Shown: in pieces, positions 22,708-36,030 of the stretch
Layout of the letters: the number at the start of each line of letters is the position of its first letter
Position numbering within the stretch: position 1 is the stretch's first letter
From: Trichosporon coremiiforme
Lineage: Eukaryota; Basidiomycota; Tremellomycetes; Trichosporonales; Trichosporonaceae
NCBI GenBank assembly: GCA_039545355.1
Contig: BCJJ01000022.1
Location: 372,001-436,000, forward strand
Direction of reading: 5' to 3'
DNA: 64,000 nucleotides
Made by a program: the position numbers and the translations under genes
Notes under the pieces: model-generated
The model's database searches: none
What the model was told of the DNA's origin: nothing
The model's input: only the letters and a program-made list of their open reading frames with translations

Positions 22708-23844
22708 ATGGCCGAGAGCAAGCCGTCGGCCGACGCGCCCGTCCCCGAGGCGACTGTTACGGTTTCTGCTGAGGCTCCCGTCGTTGCTGAGCCTGCCGCT
22801 GCTCCTGCCGCCCCCGAGCCCGCCGCCCCCGTCGCAGCCGAGACGACCACCGCCTCCGTCGAACCTTCCGTCACCCCCACCGCAGTGGGTACGGACGCCA
22901 AGTCGACAGACACCAAGTCCGCCGCCGACAGCAAGCCCCTTGCGACTGCCGATGCCGCCAACACGGAGCTGTGGGAGACGCCCGGCTGGCCCCTCGCGGC
23001 CGACCACCCCCTGCGCACCTTCCACGCCCGTCTCCCCGCCATCCTCAAGTCCGCCGGCCACTCGCAAATCTGGGGCGTCACGCTCTCCGCCCAGACGCCC
23101 GCTGAATTCTCGACACTCCTGATCTTGCAAAAGTTCCTGCGCTCGACGGCCGGCGATCTCGAGACCGCCGCTGCCAATCTCGAGAAGACGCTGAAGTGGC
23201 GCAAGGAGTTTGGTCTCGATGGACTCCAGGACCGCACGGGTGTGAAGGACGAGGAAGCCTTCAAGGGCCTGGGCTACATCACCGTCGTCCCTTCTCTCCC
23301 CGAGACGGGCGTGAAGGGTGCCGAGACGTCGGTGAACCAGATCGTCACTTGGAACGTGTACGGCGCCGTGTCCGACATTCGCACGACGTTTGGCGACCTC
23401 GACGCCTTCCTCCGCTGGCGCGTCGACCTGATGGAACGCGCCATGGCCCGCCTGCACCTCGCGTCGGCGACAGAGGCGATTCCCGACTACCCCGCTCCCG
23501 AGGACCCGCACCGTCTCCTCCAAGTGCACGTCTACAGTGGCCTCAGCTTCCTCAGGTTGCCGCCAGAGGTCAAGGCCGCCTCCAAGGCCACGATTGAGTT
23601 GATGGGCGCGCATTACCCCGAGACGCTGAGCCGGAAGTACTTTGTCGGCGTCCCACGGCTTATGGGGTGGGTGTTTGGGTTTGTGCGCATGTTTGTCTCG
23701 CGTGAGACGAGCAGGAAGTTTAATGTTATTAGCTGGGAGGAGCAGTTGCAGCCCGAGTTGGGAGAGGGGGAGTATGTGCCCCAGAGGTTTGGAGGGACGG
23801 GGCCCGAGCTCGCTGAGCTCCAGGAGAAGACGAAGGACATGTAG
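22708..23844 (+). CDS. SFH5: Sec14-like phosphatidylinositol transfer protein SFH5
   Basis: CRAL-TRIO lipid-transfer protein of the SFH5 group, exchanging phosphatidylinositol at ER and plasma membrane in yeasts. Single exon, 378 aa. The first ~85 residues are an Ala/Pro/Thr-rich extension, followed by the CRAL-TRIO N domain (LILQKFLRSTAGDLETAA, then LEKTLKWRKEF) and the lipid-binding lobe with ITVVPSLPE, QIVTWNVYGA and the gate region MGAHYPETLSRKYFVGVP. The C-terminal YVPQRFGGTG block closes the fold. Yeast Sfh5 was reported to bind heme; whether this copy does cannot be judged here. It lies tail-to-tail with the next gene, stops 94 bases apart. Confidence 0.9.
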   Translation: MAESKPSADAPVPEATVTVSAEAPVVAEPAAAPAAPEPAAPVAAETTTASVEPSVTPTAVGTDAKSTDTKSAADSKPLATADAANTELWETPGWPLAADHPLRTFHARLPAILKSAGHSQIWGVTLSAQTPAEFSTLLILQKFLRSTAGDLETAAANLEKTLKWRKEFGLDGLQDRTGVKDEEAFKGLGYITVVPSLPETGVKGAETSVNQIVTWNVYGAVSDIRTTFGDLDAFLRWRVDLMERAMARLHLASATEAIPDYPAPEDPHRLLQVHVYSGLSFLRLPPEVKAASKATIELMGAHYPETLSRKYFVGVPRLMGWVFGFVRMFVSRETSRKFNVISWEEQLQPELGEGEYVPQRFGGTGPELAELQEKTKDM

Positions 23845-23937
23845 AAGAAGAGACTTTGGGATTCACTATTTATGTACCGACGGGCAACACCTTTCTTACA
23901 GACTTAATGCATATTGTTACATGATACTTATATTGAC

Positions 23938-25294
23938 TTAGGCGTACTGCTTAACGTCTTCCTCTGAAGGGCCCACAGGATCGCTCGACGCGGCCAGGTT
24001 GCACTGGTGGAACATCCTGAGCTCGTCATCCCTCAGCGCGCCCGTGACGCTGTGCAGGAGCCCGCGGTTGTGGAACAGGACGAGGTCGCCCTCACGCCAG
24101 TCCGCGCAGAAGACGTACTTGGGGTTGATGCCTGGTCGCTGGATCGTCTTGAGCACCTCGCGCACCTCCTTCAGATCCGTCACGTTGCCTCCGTCCGGGA
24201 ACAGGGCACCCTCGCGCTCCGCGCCCTCGGGCAGGGGCGCAATCTCGAGCGCCATCGCCGCGCACGGGTGTACTTGCAGAGCCAGGTTGCCCGTGACGGG
24301 GTTCTTCCACAACATCGGAAGCACTTTCACGTTGTCCTCGGTCCACTCGGGAAGCTCGGAGAGAGGGATCTCGGTGCCTTCGCTCTCGAGGCCGAGACCG
24401 GTCGACTGTGCCTTGGCGCCCGCCATCCACACATATGGGTGCGGGGCGTAGCGCACCTTCGTCCTGACCGCGAGCGACTTGAGCTGCGGAGGGAGGATCT
24501 TGAACGTGTTCTCGCCGCAGGAGACAGCGTTGTCAGCTTGCCGTTCAAGGTATCTGAAGCTCCTACTCACAGACAGTGCTTCCGCGGGCGAGCTTGATCT
24601 CGTCACCCGATCCGTCGTCGTAGCGCAGTGTCTGCTGCTCGCCCTCGGGCACCTTGACGGCATACAGCGTCGTGACCTTGGGTGGGGAGAGCTTGTAGAG
24701 CGCCGCGTCAATGTGCCACCTGTAGAAGCGGGTCACGCCCGCCGCGTCCTCCTCGTCGCTGACAACCGTCTTGTGGAACGTCTTGTGGTGCGGGTGCTTG
24801 AGCCGGGGCTGACGTCAGCTTGAGAAGAAAGCGAAAGCTTACGCTCGAGAGACCCTCGTAGTCACCCGGAACGACTCCATTGCCGATCAGCTGCACCTCG
24901 GGCTGGTGCGGGATCGTCTTCAAGTCTGGGTGCAGGACCGACTTGTCCTGCTTGCCCGTCTCATTGTTGCCGTGGCCGTACGAGGTCGCCTCGGGGTCGA
25001 AGGCCTGGGGTCAGCTAGGCAGCCGTGCACTTAACTCACCAGAGTCAGCTCGTACTGCTGCTTCGGGGTAAGTTTGAGGTCGCGGAAGAGGAGGACCTGG
25101 TGCTGGACTGTCAGCTAAATGCACGACCTGTAAAGCTGAGGACCTACGCGGTACAGGGCATCGATGATCTGGTCCTTCTGGGGGTTGGCGGGGTCGAAAC
25201 CAGTGACGACACGACCAAAGTCCTTGGGGAAGGTGGCGGGGTCGACGTTGGGCGAAGCGGGAAGCGGGGAGAGGGAGATCGGGGCGATAGTCAT
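23938..25294 (-). CDS. Fe(II)/2-oxoglutarate dioxygenase, XanA (xanthine hydroxylase) type
   Basis: Non-heme iron dioxygenase of the TauD superfamily, most like fungal XanA, which hydroxylates xanthine to urate using 2-oxoglutarate. Exons: 25294-25148, 25102-25040, 25004-24843, 24808-24571 and 24524-23938, 398 aa. The iron triad is His156-x-Asp158 (RWHID) and His361 (GLLHSVTG). Gln377 and Asn379 (HQCN) lie 16 and 18 residues after the last His, and Glu144-Asp145 lie 12 and 11 before His156. This is the same spacing as the substrate-site residues Q356/N358 and E137/D138 reported for Aspergillus XanA (from memory). The fourth intron, 24570-24525, ends in TG, not AG; any AG nearby breaks the frame or loses conserved residues. 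Taurine/sulfonate dioxygenase is the main alternative. Confidence 0.82.
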
Positions 25295-26998
25295 GGTGTT
25301 GGGGTAGTGGTGGCGAGTTGCTGTAGTTGATGTAGTCGGATGCAAGGGGGGGATGCCGCTTCGTGAGTTCAAGAGTCCGAAGGAAGACGGGAGGAACGAC
25401 AGCACAGCAGTGGGCTTAAGTACGAGAGTGAGTGGGTGGCAAGATCCGGGGGGTGCGGCAACACGTCGCGGTCCAACTGTGCGTTGGCCAGGTGATCAGG
25501 TGTCCCGTATCAACAACCGGCTAACCGGCCAACTCCGCCCAGCACTCCTCCCAGATAAGCCAGATACCTTCTCCTCTTGCAATTCATCGTCAAACCTCCT
25601 GCAAAGCCAGATCTGTGCTCGGCATGCAAGCCTCGGCTTCCTGCGCTGCAACGTCATTGCATGCCATGCTTCGCGTGCCTCCGTGCAGAGGCATGTTAGC
25701 GACACGGTATCGATATCGCCCAGCAGGACGTGTTCACAACCGGCCCGGTCGACCAATCAAAAGCGGCTTAATCGCCGATAAAGACCTAGATAAGACGAGC
25801 GCGGTTGGGCTTGGTCCACCAGGCGTCCGCGAATCCGACCCGTTCTAGGTGCTTTCCATTCGTCCTTTCTGGTGTGGGCTCTCTCCGTGGCGCAGTGGGC
25901 TGGAGACATGGCAGAGAGATACCGGTACCGGGGCACATGGGTGCTGTCATTGGATTGCTGGAATCAACCGGGATCATCGTCGGCCTGCTCACCGACTCGA
26001 CCCGAAAACCGACCACAGAAGTCTGAAGTTGCATAAGTCGCCGGGGCCCGTATCAACCTTGGCGCTTGGGTTGCGCCTGAGTTGACTGGTCGCTGAGTCG
26101 TCCGAGTGGTAGTTGCAGAATACCGGCTGTGCCCTCTCTCGGGAGGTTGACTATGCCATTGGTAGAAGGGCATGCAAGAGCTCGAGTTAGCGGTGGAACC
26201 CTCTTCAGCGAATCAGTCCGTAGAAACCGCACGCCATAGATCTGCCCCCCAACGCTCATTGCTGCTTACAAAATAAGGTGAAGATACCAACTACTTCAGT
26301 CGAGCGGCGACCTCGATTCTGCACGACGGGCATCCAACCCTGGCCATTTACAGTACGTCAACATTACTTCCATAGTTCACGGCAGTCATCTAATCTCCAC
26401 GCGGTAATCGCAGCTATGACACACCAACACTTGCATGCCTCTCCTCTCTATGACTGTCTCGGGAATCTGCTCCACATGAAGCTGCACTAGCACCGAAGCA
26501 CAAAGTTGCCAGTAGACCGGATGCGGCCGATTTGTTTGGTTCCTGGAATGGTTCCTGACTTTCCTGCCTTCTGATGACGCGGGCCTTGTCGTTGAGGGAC
26601 ATGAGGAACGTCGAACGGGCATCGGCCACTTGGCGCTGACATTTATGGGGATGGCGTAGGGCAGTCCCGTTGATCAGCTGACTATGATGTGGAGCGCCGA
26701 GCGAGCGCAGGGACGATCGTCTCCAAGTCAATTCCGGACCGGACGGAGCATTGCGTTAGCTTCTCGATCGCAACTGGGACGGTTGCTCCCAATTTATCAG
26801 TGATCGCCATTGGGTGGCTTTGGGGCCTCTGTTCTAACTGGTCTAGTCGGAAACGGCACGGACGGCGAACTTCAGAGATAGAGATTATACATGCTCGAGC
26901 TGTACAGGGACTGAACTGAGACTAGAACTAAGTGGTGGTTTTGTAACTTCTGACGCTTCTGCCCACGCTCGAGCCTACACCTATGCCTGCGGCTTCGC
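25295..26998. other. intergenic, dioxygenase promoter side
   Basis: No gene seen over 1.7 kb. The part next to the dioxygenase ATG contains the GATA motifs listed separately; the part near 26998 is the 3' flank of the sugar porter. Confidence 0.5.
25553..25794. promoter_or_regulatory. GATA-factor motif cluster upstream of the XanA-type gene
   Basis: AGATAAG occurs at 25553-25559 and 25788-25794, with a CGATAAA at 25776-25782, all within 500 bases upstream of the dioxygenase ATG. GATAAG cores are bound by nitrogen-responsive GATA activators (AreA/Gat1 type), which control purine catabolism in fungi. Function here is inferred. Confidence 0.4.
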
Positions 26999-28852
26999 CT
27001 AAGCCTCGCCGTGCTGCTCCTTCTCGTGGTGGAGACGGCCGAGGATGACCTCTGCCTCGCGCGATCCTCCCTTGGGGAGCAGGTTCTTGGAGGTAGAGAC
27101 CTTGACGGGGTTCTCGTGGTGCTCATAAGCGTACGCGAAGATGAGGTCGATCTCCTCGAGCGACTTGCCCTTGGTCTCGGGGAAGAAGAAGATGACGACG
27201 GGCAGGATGATGACAAAGTTGCAGCACGCGAAGAAGGCGTACGTGCCCCAGCCAATGTTCTCGAACATGGGTCCCGTGCACATGACAACCATGAAGTTGA
27301 AGATCCAGTTGGTCGCTGTCGAGAGTGCGTTTGCGGGCTGGCGAATCGCGAGCGGTGTGATCTCGGCAGGATACAGCCAGGTCATGCCCAGCCATCCGAC
27401 AGAGAACCAGGTATTGAACAGGAACAGCATGAGCACACTAAAACCCTGCGCAACTTTGTTGGCTTCAAACGTCGTGATGTTGTAGAGGCCCGCGAGGATC
27501 GCGAAGGTGAACGCCTGCAGGAGCGCGGTCCAGATCATCAGCGGACGGCGACCGAATCGCTCGACCATGGGCAAGGCAGCGAGAGAGGTGAGGAAGTAGC
27601 ACGTTCCGTTTACACCGGCAATGGCGCGGGCCATAACGGGACCGAGACCCATCTTGACGAGCACGGAGGTGAGGCTGGGCTGTCAGCGGCGCTCGGAGAA
27701 TTGTACTCACTAGTAAGTGACGAGGTTGATACCGGAGATCTGCTGGAACATCTGGGAGAGCATTCCGAGGATGGTACGGCGGAAGTTCTGGCTGCGGCCA
27801 CCAGTGAACAGCGACTTGAACGAGAAGCGCTCCTGGGACACGGCATCGACAATGGCGCGGTGGGTCATGCGGACCTCGGGGTCGTCGACAGTCTTACCCT
27901 CCAGCGCAGCAAGGACGGCGAGCGCCTCCTCATGCCGTCCGTGGGCGACAAGCCAACGCGGCGACTCGGGCAGGCGGAACCCGTACAGACACCCGATCAT
28001 GAGGATGGCGAAGAAGATCTGGAACGCGATCGGGAAGCGCCACGACGCCGAGGAGCCGCCCTTGGGGTTCGGGCCCGTGAAGTTCTTGTTCGGCGCGACG
28101 AAGTAGAACCCGAGGTTGATCCAGTACGAAATCATGATGCCGAAGGTGATGAGCGAGCCGGAGAAGAGAACGAGCGGTCCACGCTTCTCGGGTCGCGCGC
28201 ACTCGGACTGGTAGGCGGGTACCGTTGATGTGAGGAGACCGTTGCCGATACCCGTGATGACGCGGGAAACGAGCATCATCGCGTAGTTGACCGCAGCACA
28301 CTGGATGATCGCACCGATCGTCATGATGACTCCGCCACTGTGAGGGTAAGCAATCGTAGCCGCGGCCGATACCTACAGAGCGATGGTCTTGCGACGACCA
28401 AGCCAGTCTCCAATCCATAGGTTCGACAGCGCACCGGCCATACAGCCCAGCTCGTAAATGGCGACCATGAAGGACTGGAGGGTGGCGGCGTTCGCGTGTG
28501 GCGTCATGCCATAGTTCTCGAGCTTGTCGTTGCCCCACGGGACAGCGGCTTGCGGGAACTCCTGCATGAAGGGCACGAGGGTCATGAGACCGGAGAGCAC
28601 ACCCTGATCGTATCCGAAGAGCGTGAATCCAGTGCCGGCCACAAACGTGACCATGAACCCGAGACCCTTGCCGTGCAGCTTGGACGGCTTGTAGGACGCA
28701 GCCTTGTCAAAGTCGATATCCGGCGTGGTCACGCCGGGGCTGCCGGCGCCGTTGGCTGTGTTGTGTGCCAGGGCCGCATTGTCGTCAATGTGATCAGTGT
28801 GGGCCTTGTGGGCCTCGTAGCTTGTCTTCTCCGTGACTGGAGGTGCGGACAT
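26999..28852 (-). CDS. MFS sugar porter
   Basis: Plasma-membrane sugar/proton symporter of the MFS sugar porter family, 592 aa from three exons: 28852-28377, 28337-27711 and 27674-26999. Family marks: GYDQGVLSGL in helix 1, IGDWLGRRKT in loop 2-3, LPESPRWLVAHGR after helix 6, QQISGINLVTYY in helix 7, VERFGRRPLM in loop 8-9 and FFPETKGKSLEEID after helix 12. The QQISGINLVTYY motif spans the second splice junction (TA|C), which supports the intron model. The 65-residue N-terminal tail is hydrophilic. Substrate is unknown; hexose, pentose, polyol or disaccharide transport are all possible in this family. Confidence 0.92.
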
Positions 28853-30302
28853 GGTGGTTTGGTGGACAAGACGGAAGTGGAGTTCCAGCCGACCGACCCG
28901 TGTCTTTTATTTGTATCTGTAGCCGGGCCAAGAACGCGGTCAAGTCCAACAAACCGTCCTGGCCACCCCGGGACATGAAGGCAAGCGACAGAGACTAACA
29001 GTGATATCACCACCCTGAACCCCACGGTCCTCCCTGGTTGCCCTTAGCGGCGTCGGCTGGCTCGGGCACTCCACCCCCATACGCATACCACCCCTCCGCA
29101 ACGCTGCCCGCTTCTGCCGCTCCTTTGGCCGATACTCCAAACAGGAAACACAGAGGTGCTGCACTGTAAATCCGGAACGGCTCTCGCGGAAACCAGGGCG
29201 AGACAGGGCTTACACGGCACGAGGGCCATATCGAGAAACTCTGATTGACTTCGCAGAGACCCAGGACAGAGGGCATCGTCTGAATTATGGATGCACTGGT
29301 GCTCATGACTCAATTCTCGTTGATGCCGTGCTCTGCCGCTGGGCGGCACCGCAGTACCGATGCGCCGCCGCGGAGCCGAGCCATGCGGGTGCTGCTGCTA
29401 CTGCTTCTTTGTGCTGGGGCCGAACGAGAAGGCTATACGACGCACGACCTGGCACACGACGAGAGAAAGCCGGAATCGAGCCAGTCGACCCGGGAGAACG
29501 GCAGGATCCAGCTCCATCACGCAGTGCACGAGGGCTAGGGTCAACCACCGTTCCCTGCATCACATGCCCCTACGTCATCCCTTCTCCTCCCGTACTACCG
29601 CTTTACCGGTCCATTCCGGTCAATCCGAGGTCGCCGTTTGCCGCAGACGACCGCAGCGCGCACAGGGGGACACCGAAATAGCGACGAAATGCTGAGATAT
29701 GACTCGCTCGGACCCGCCGAGACGCTGGGCACTGGAACTTCGTCTCGGCGTCGTGGCCCCGCAGCCCTGCGGAGCTGCGGCGACCAGGCCCCCCAGGCCC
29801 TCTCCAGGCTCATCCGGCGGTCACGTCCTCGCGGCGAGGGATACGGGCGTTAGAAAAAGGGGGGTCTCCGGCCCGAAACGGACGCGTCTCGCTCTGCGTC
29901 TGTCGTATCTGTTTCGAAGTTTATTGGTCATTTGATCAGCTGGCTCGGTAACAGCTCCGTTCCGGCGTTCACTGCATGTACTGCAGAGCTGTAGCCCGAA
30001 TCTCTCGGCCACCTTGGTCTCCCCATCCTCATTGCTAGGTCCATCCGGAGCAGGCGCAGGTGGGCAGGGGACAAGAGGTCGCGCTAGACGTTTCGACTGA
30101 CTCAGGCCAGGAACTGGCTGCCCACCTGCGTAGACTTCCGACGTCGTAAATGATCGTTCAGGCTTTCGATGCTCGTACTCTCTTTCTCTGCAAACAGCTT
30201 GCCAACCCGGTATCCGAAAGCCGGAGGCTCTCGTCGCTGCATGTCTGCGCCCCGGGGGCGCCGGGGCGGCGAGGGCGCATGCGCCTGCCTGCTCACATCG
30301 TC
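28853..30302. other. intergenic, no protein gene seen
   Basis: Porter promoter followed by sequence with only short open frames. The last 80 bases before the tRNA are very GC-rich, with CCCCGGGGGCGCCGGGG near 30250. Confidence 0.45.
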
Positions 30303-30411
30303 TCTTCGCTAGTATATCGGTTAGTATAATCGCCTCTCAAGAGAGAGCATCTGGGCGCTCCTGCGCTCAGAATGATCGCGATAGAGCAGGGTTCGACTCC
30401 CTGGCGGAGAA
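30303..30411 (+). tRNA. tRNA-Glu(CTC) with intron
   Basis: Acceptor TCTTCGC (30303-30309) pairs with GCGGAGA (30404-30410, one G-U). Anticodon stem is ATCGC (30329-30333) with GCGAT (30378-30382). The loop reads C-T-CTC-A, giving anticodon CTC at 30336-30338. T arm CAGGG-TTCGACT-CCCTG lies at 30387-30403; discriminator A is 30411. An intron of 37 bases (30340-30376) interrupts the loop at the canonical 37/38 site, leaving a 72-nt mature tRNA. A TTTT terminator follows at 30415. The exon sequence is identical to the second copy at 62838-62938. Confidence 0.92.
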
Positions 30412-31648
30412 CGCTTTTGCTGTTTTGCATGCGTAGAGAAGAGGACGCATCGAGAGGCAGTCGTGAGGAGAGGAGAGAGGGAGATGTCGATCCCGGATGT
30501 TGATGATGGTGGTCGTCTGCGTTGCGGCGCTCGTGTGAGATTAGGTTATCGCCCTGAGTTTATTTGACCCTCTGAATTGATCAGCTGCCGCGGCAAGGCT
30601 TGGCGGGGGCTCGCAGTCCTTGATATTGCCGCCTCCTCCCGCAGAAATTTCCGTTGCGCCATGTCATGCATGAAGGCGCTTTGACGAGATATCACTCAAT
30701 GGTCATGCGGTGCGGACTTTGGAGCGTGCATGGAGCACGGATCTAGCTGCAACGTCCGAGACAGTCAGTTGGGGCACAGCCTGTCGGCTAGCTCCGCTCT
30801 GAATGGAGGCCGATCGACAGACGTCGGCCGCGGTATGTGGGCAACAGCTGGAATCGATAATCCATTTCGGACGTAGCGGATAGCAAAAATGTTGCTCGAT
30901 CGAGAACTGTTTAAAGCGCTCCGGAGATAAGAATAGAGCGTCTGCGTCACTTGCTCTTTTTCTTGTCATGTGCTTCTACAAACTATCCCGTTCCTACTTG
31001 TCGCATGCGAGGCGGCAATGGGCTTTCTGCGAAAGGTCATCAAGGCTTCTACCGCACAACTCACAACTTGCTAGGATCCACAATGAGACTTGGCCGACGG
31101 GTCCTAGATAGGAGGGCTTGAAGGCATCGATGTGACAGTCGGAAGTCGAAGACGCAAAGAACTGAGACGCTATTTTCGCCGATCGGCATTCTACGTGATG
31201 CTTTCCCCAAGGACGTCGGTCGCAAACTTTTACCTGAGCCCTCACCGATCAAGCCGTGTCTGATCCGCTCTCCAAGGCTTCTCGTGCACGGCGCAGAATG
31301 GCTGTCAGTGTCAGTCATCGGGTCGTCACTCCTTCCCGCGCGTCGCGGACGACATCTTCGGGCACACCTCGTCTGCATCTCCGGAGCGTCTTCCTCGCCG
31401 CCGTCAAAGCTGCCACAGGGGCCGCAAGGAGCCTGTTCTCTACGATAGCGTAGTTCTGAAGCATTGATGACCTTGAGGGGCGAGTCCAATCGGACGATCA
31501 ATGATTGTCTGCAGATCCAGCTTCCAAGGCATCCCGGCCGATCGGCAATCTGGGTGCGTATGACGCCGACCCAAGGTACCCGCTGTCCTCCACTCACGTA
31601 GTTGTAAACAAACATTTGACCTTCTCACTGTTCTTACCGTCTAGTGAC
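30412..31648. other. intergenic, no gene seen
   Basis: Sequence between the tRNA and the broken F-box-like gene, with short unsupported open frames only. Confidence 0.45.
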
Positions 31649-32845
31649 ATGAAAGCTATCGATCATGGCTTTTATCCCCATATTGTCGACAATGTCATCA
31701 AGTATGCGGAACTCACAACACTCAACCGCTTTCGACGCGCATTGAAGCACTCCAAGAAGAAGGTCGGCGCCCTCCTCTCAGCCATCATCATCGACATGAC
31801 CGAGCCCAATCTGGACGTCTCCGATGTGCCTGCTCTCCGGGTCTCTTCGGCGGTCGGAGACCTCGAGCTTCTTTTACTCGGCAACAATTTGTTCACTAGG
31901 AGCTGGGACGATACCGTAAAAGCCATTGAAGAGGAAACAGATTCCCTGCTCGCTCTCGGGTAACTCGGGTATGAAGCGTCTGTCACGGACGTTCGTGGTC
32001 CCCTGTGCTGTCGCATGCGGCCCGGAGAAGTCACGTCGGGTCTGAAACACTGGGGTCTCGCCCTAGACTCCAGATGTCCAGAGATACGCACGCTGCGGAT
32101 CCTCGTCGGCCGTCTCGGGCGCTTTCCCCTCCTCGAAGGAGATGACAGCCGATACTGTGGCCTTCTTTCACGAATCTGTTGCCCCAGAACCCGGAGAGAA
32201 ACTGCAGGTCATGTCTCCCCTAGAGATGTGCCGGTACGTGGACAAGCTCGTCGTCAACGTGCCGATCCACGGCCAGGGATTCTTCCAGCAAAGCGGACAC
32301 GTGTCCGTCCTCGTCCATCCGGATGTGCACGAGTGGTCACAAGAGGTCGTCTTCGTCTTCCAGCAGGTGGCCGAGGATGGCCACCTCCACCAAAGAGCAA
32401 GTATCACTCCAATGACAGCAGCAAACGCCGCGCCCTGCCCAACACGACGAAGGACCCGGGCTGGCAAGCCGTCTTCAACACCCTGGCTGAGGTGATGAGC
32501 CAAATCGGCGAGCCGAAAATTACCTTTGTCCGCCTTCCGCCTCGGTTCTACATCGGGGGCCAACTGGTCGATCCCGCTGCATGCTTGCGTTCGTGTCTCG
32601 AGGAGCTTTCCGAGGGCGAGCCGGCTGACTTCGTCGAGAGGCTGATGCGGTTCGTTTCTCTGCCTGCGTACAGCAAGAGACCAGAGGCTGCGCTCGAAAC
32701 CTGTGTGCCGGGATGGCCGATACGCCCTCATCGCCCCGACCAAGAAGGGTTTATGACCTCCCCATGCGATGCGGGGGTTCTAATCGGTGCATCTCCGTCT
32801 GCTGCTGCGCCGCAGGTCTCCGGGACGTCGGCTCTGGGTAGATAA
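31649..32845 (+). pseudogene. broken F-box-like family gene (copy 1)
   Basis: Starts MKAIDHGFYPHIVDNVIKYA, clearly related to the N-termini of the genes at 38481 (IAFFPHIFDTIFKAA) and 51242 (YHSYPHLFNDILGSFF). The frame stops at 31961-31963. Related sequence resumes in the +1 frame (about 32142-32390, with MSPLEMCRYVDKLVVNV and EVVFVFQQ) and returns to the first frame for WQAVFNTLAEVMSQ and ITFVRLPPRFY, which align with LWRGIVETVAENA and FFHLVDVPSWF of the intact copy. No GT-AG pair with a branch signal restores the frame, so I read it as a decayed paralogue with a stop and two frameshifts. Confidence 0.6.
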
Positions 32846-33111
32846 GACCTCGGCAATCACCCTCACGCCCCTTCCAGTTGTCGCTGTGCGTTGGGCTGGC
32901 CGCTCACCCGCTCACGTGTCAGTGAAGTTCTTGCTCGAAATCAGGGGCCCTCCATCCCCATGCGTCGGTAACTGGAATCAGCCGTCTTGTTGAGATAGTG
33001 CCTTATAGTCTCTCTTTGCACCTGCTGTGCCGTTCAGCGCGATGCCAACCGAAATCTGCACAATGAGACGAGGTCATTCCGACAGATGCTTCATTCCATG
33101 ACGTTACAAGT

Positions 33112-34664
<1,553 letters not shown>

Positions 34665-36030
34665 TTTGAAGTTGGACGTTCAAAGGAAGATGGACTGGAG
34701 GAGAAATCCCACAGTGGGCAGGTAAAATACCAGGACAGGTGGAGGTGGTGGACGCAGCGGCCAACCAGGCAGGGAAGTCACCGCAGCGTGCTATGACGAG
34801 TCTGGCACGCCAGTCGCGACCAAAACATCTTATTGGCGCCTCACTTTAAGATTAATCGCCATAACATTACGTAAACATTTTTTGTGAGGCTTGTTTTGTT
34901 TGTTTGGAAGGAACACCGCTGCAACGCGGCCGGGTTCGACTCCTAGATTGAGAAAACTACTTCTGCTGCGTATTCAGAGCTCGGTCACTTCTTATCCGGA
35001 CCGGATCGGTGGCACTCGAAGAAGCGAAGCGAAGGGCCGGAAGGGGCTACGAGTGCTGCTTTCGCGACGAGGCACTTGAATCTGAACATGCCTGGACCCT
35101 GTGTCAAGATGTCTCTGTGGGCTTCGCAGCCGAGTTTCTCTGGGCTGCGGTCGTCGTAAAAGCATGCAGGCCATCATAATCGCGAAAGCAAACCGAACGT
35201 GCAAAGCAAACCGAACGGGCCTCGCAGGGAGCGGTTACAATCATCCGCCGAGCGTTTGTGTCTCGTGACCTCGCCTTTGTTTGGAACAGGTGGGGATGCT
35301 GTTATGTATGTTGAGCCCCGCCGGGGCCAGTTACATCAGAGGTGGTTGCCGCGATCAATCATGTCAAGCAGCAGTCACTGCGTAAGCATAAGGCGCATTG
35401 TGCAAGCAGGGACCGAGTCGTCGCCGATGGACGTCATGGCAGATCAACTTTATCAGTGACGTTCAAGCGCACTGCAGCCGACAGGGAAGGAAACGGTGAC
35501 GAGTATCACCGGCGGCACAACTGGAAGAGACGAGTGTGCCCAGGCACGGGGGTTGGAATCGCTAACAAATAGGCGAATAGCGGATGCAAAGTGATTAGGA
35601 ACGAGTGTCTATTTTTCCTGTCGGACCTATACGGGGTCTCCATCCGAGCTTAGCTCAGGATTTGTTTGCCGCTCGTCCTGCCGCACTGCCGTCCAGGCCG
35701 TTCTGCGATCCTGACCGCCGCCGCCGCCTCGTGCAATCCTGCAGGACTGCAACACTCGAGCTCGTCGCTTGCTATCAGTTCCCATACCTTCGCCCTCCGT
35801 CACGCCCAGTCTCTCTTTCGTCACGGCTTTATACTACCTCTCACTCCCTTTCGACTTCGTGTATACCCTCTCTCGCCACTGTTCAAGTTATGTGTCACTA
35901 AACACTCCGAACCCGCCCCTCCCGCCGTGTTTATCTAAACGATCCGCTAGCCCGAGAAGCGACGAATCTCAAGACCGACGCGAAAAAAGATCAGCCAAGG
36001 CAATCATCACCGCATCGAAGAAAGGTCGCC
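34665..36030. other. intergenic, no gene seen
   Basis: Promoter of the dehydrogenase on the left and a CT-rich leader for MDM34 on the right (about 35640-36030). GTTCGACTCC near 34933 recalls a tRNA T arm but no tRNA can be folded around it. Confidence 0.45.

Noticed and set aside
27011..28228. 405-codon + strand open frame opposite the sugar porter
   Set aside because: Antisense shadow running across a confirmed intron of the porter.
34895..34965. possible tRNA around GGGTTCGACTCC
   Set aside because: The T arm pairs poorly (CCGGG against CCTAG) and no matching acceptor strand, D arm or proper anticodon loop can be found upstream. At most a relic.
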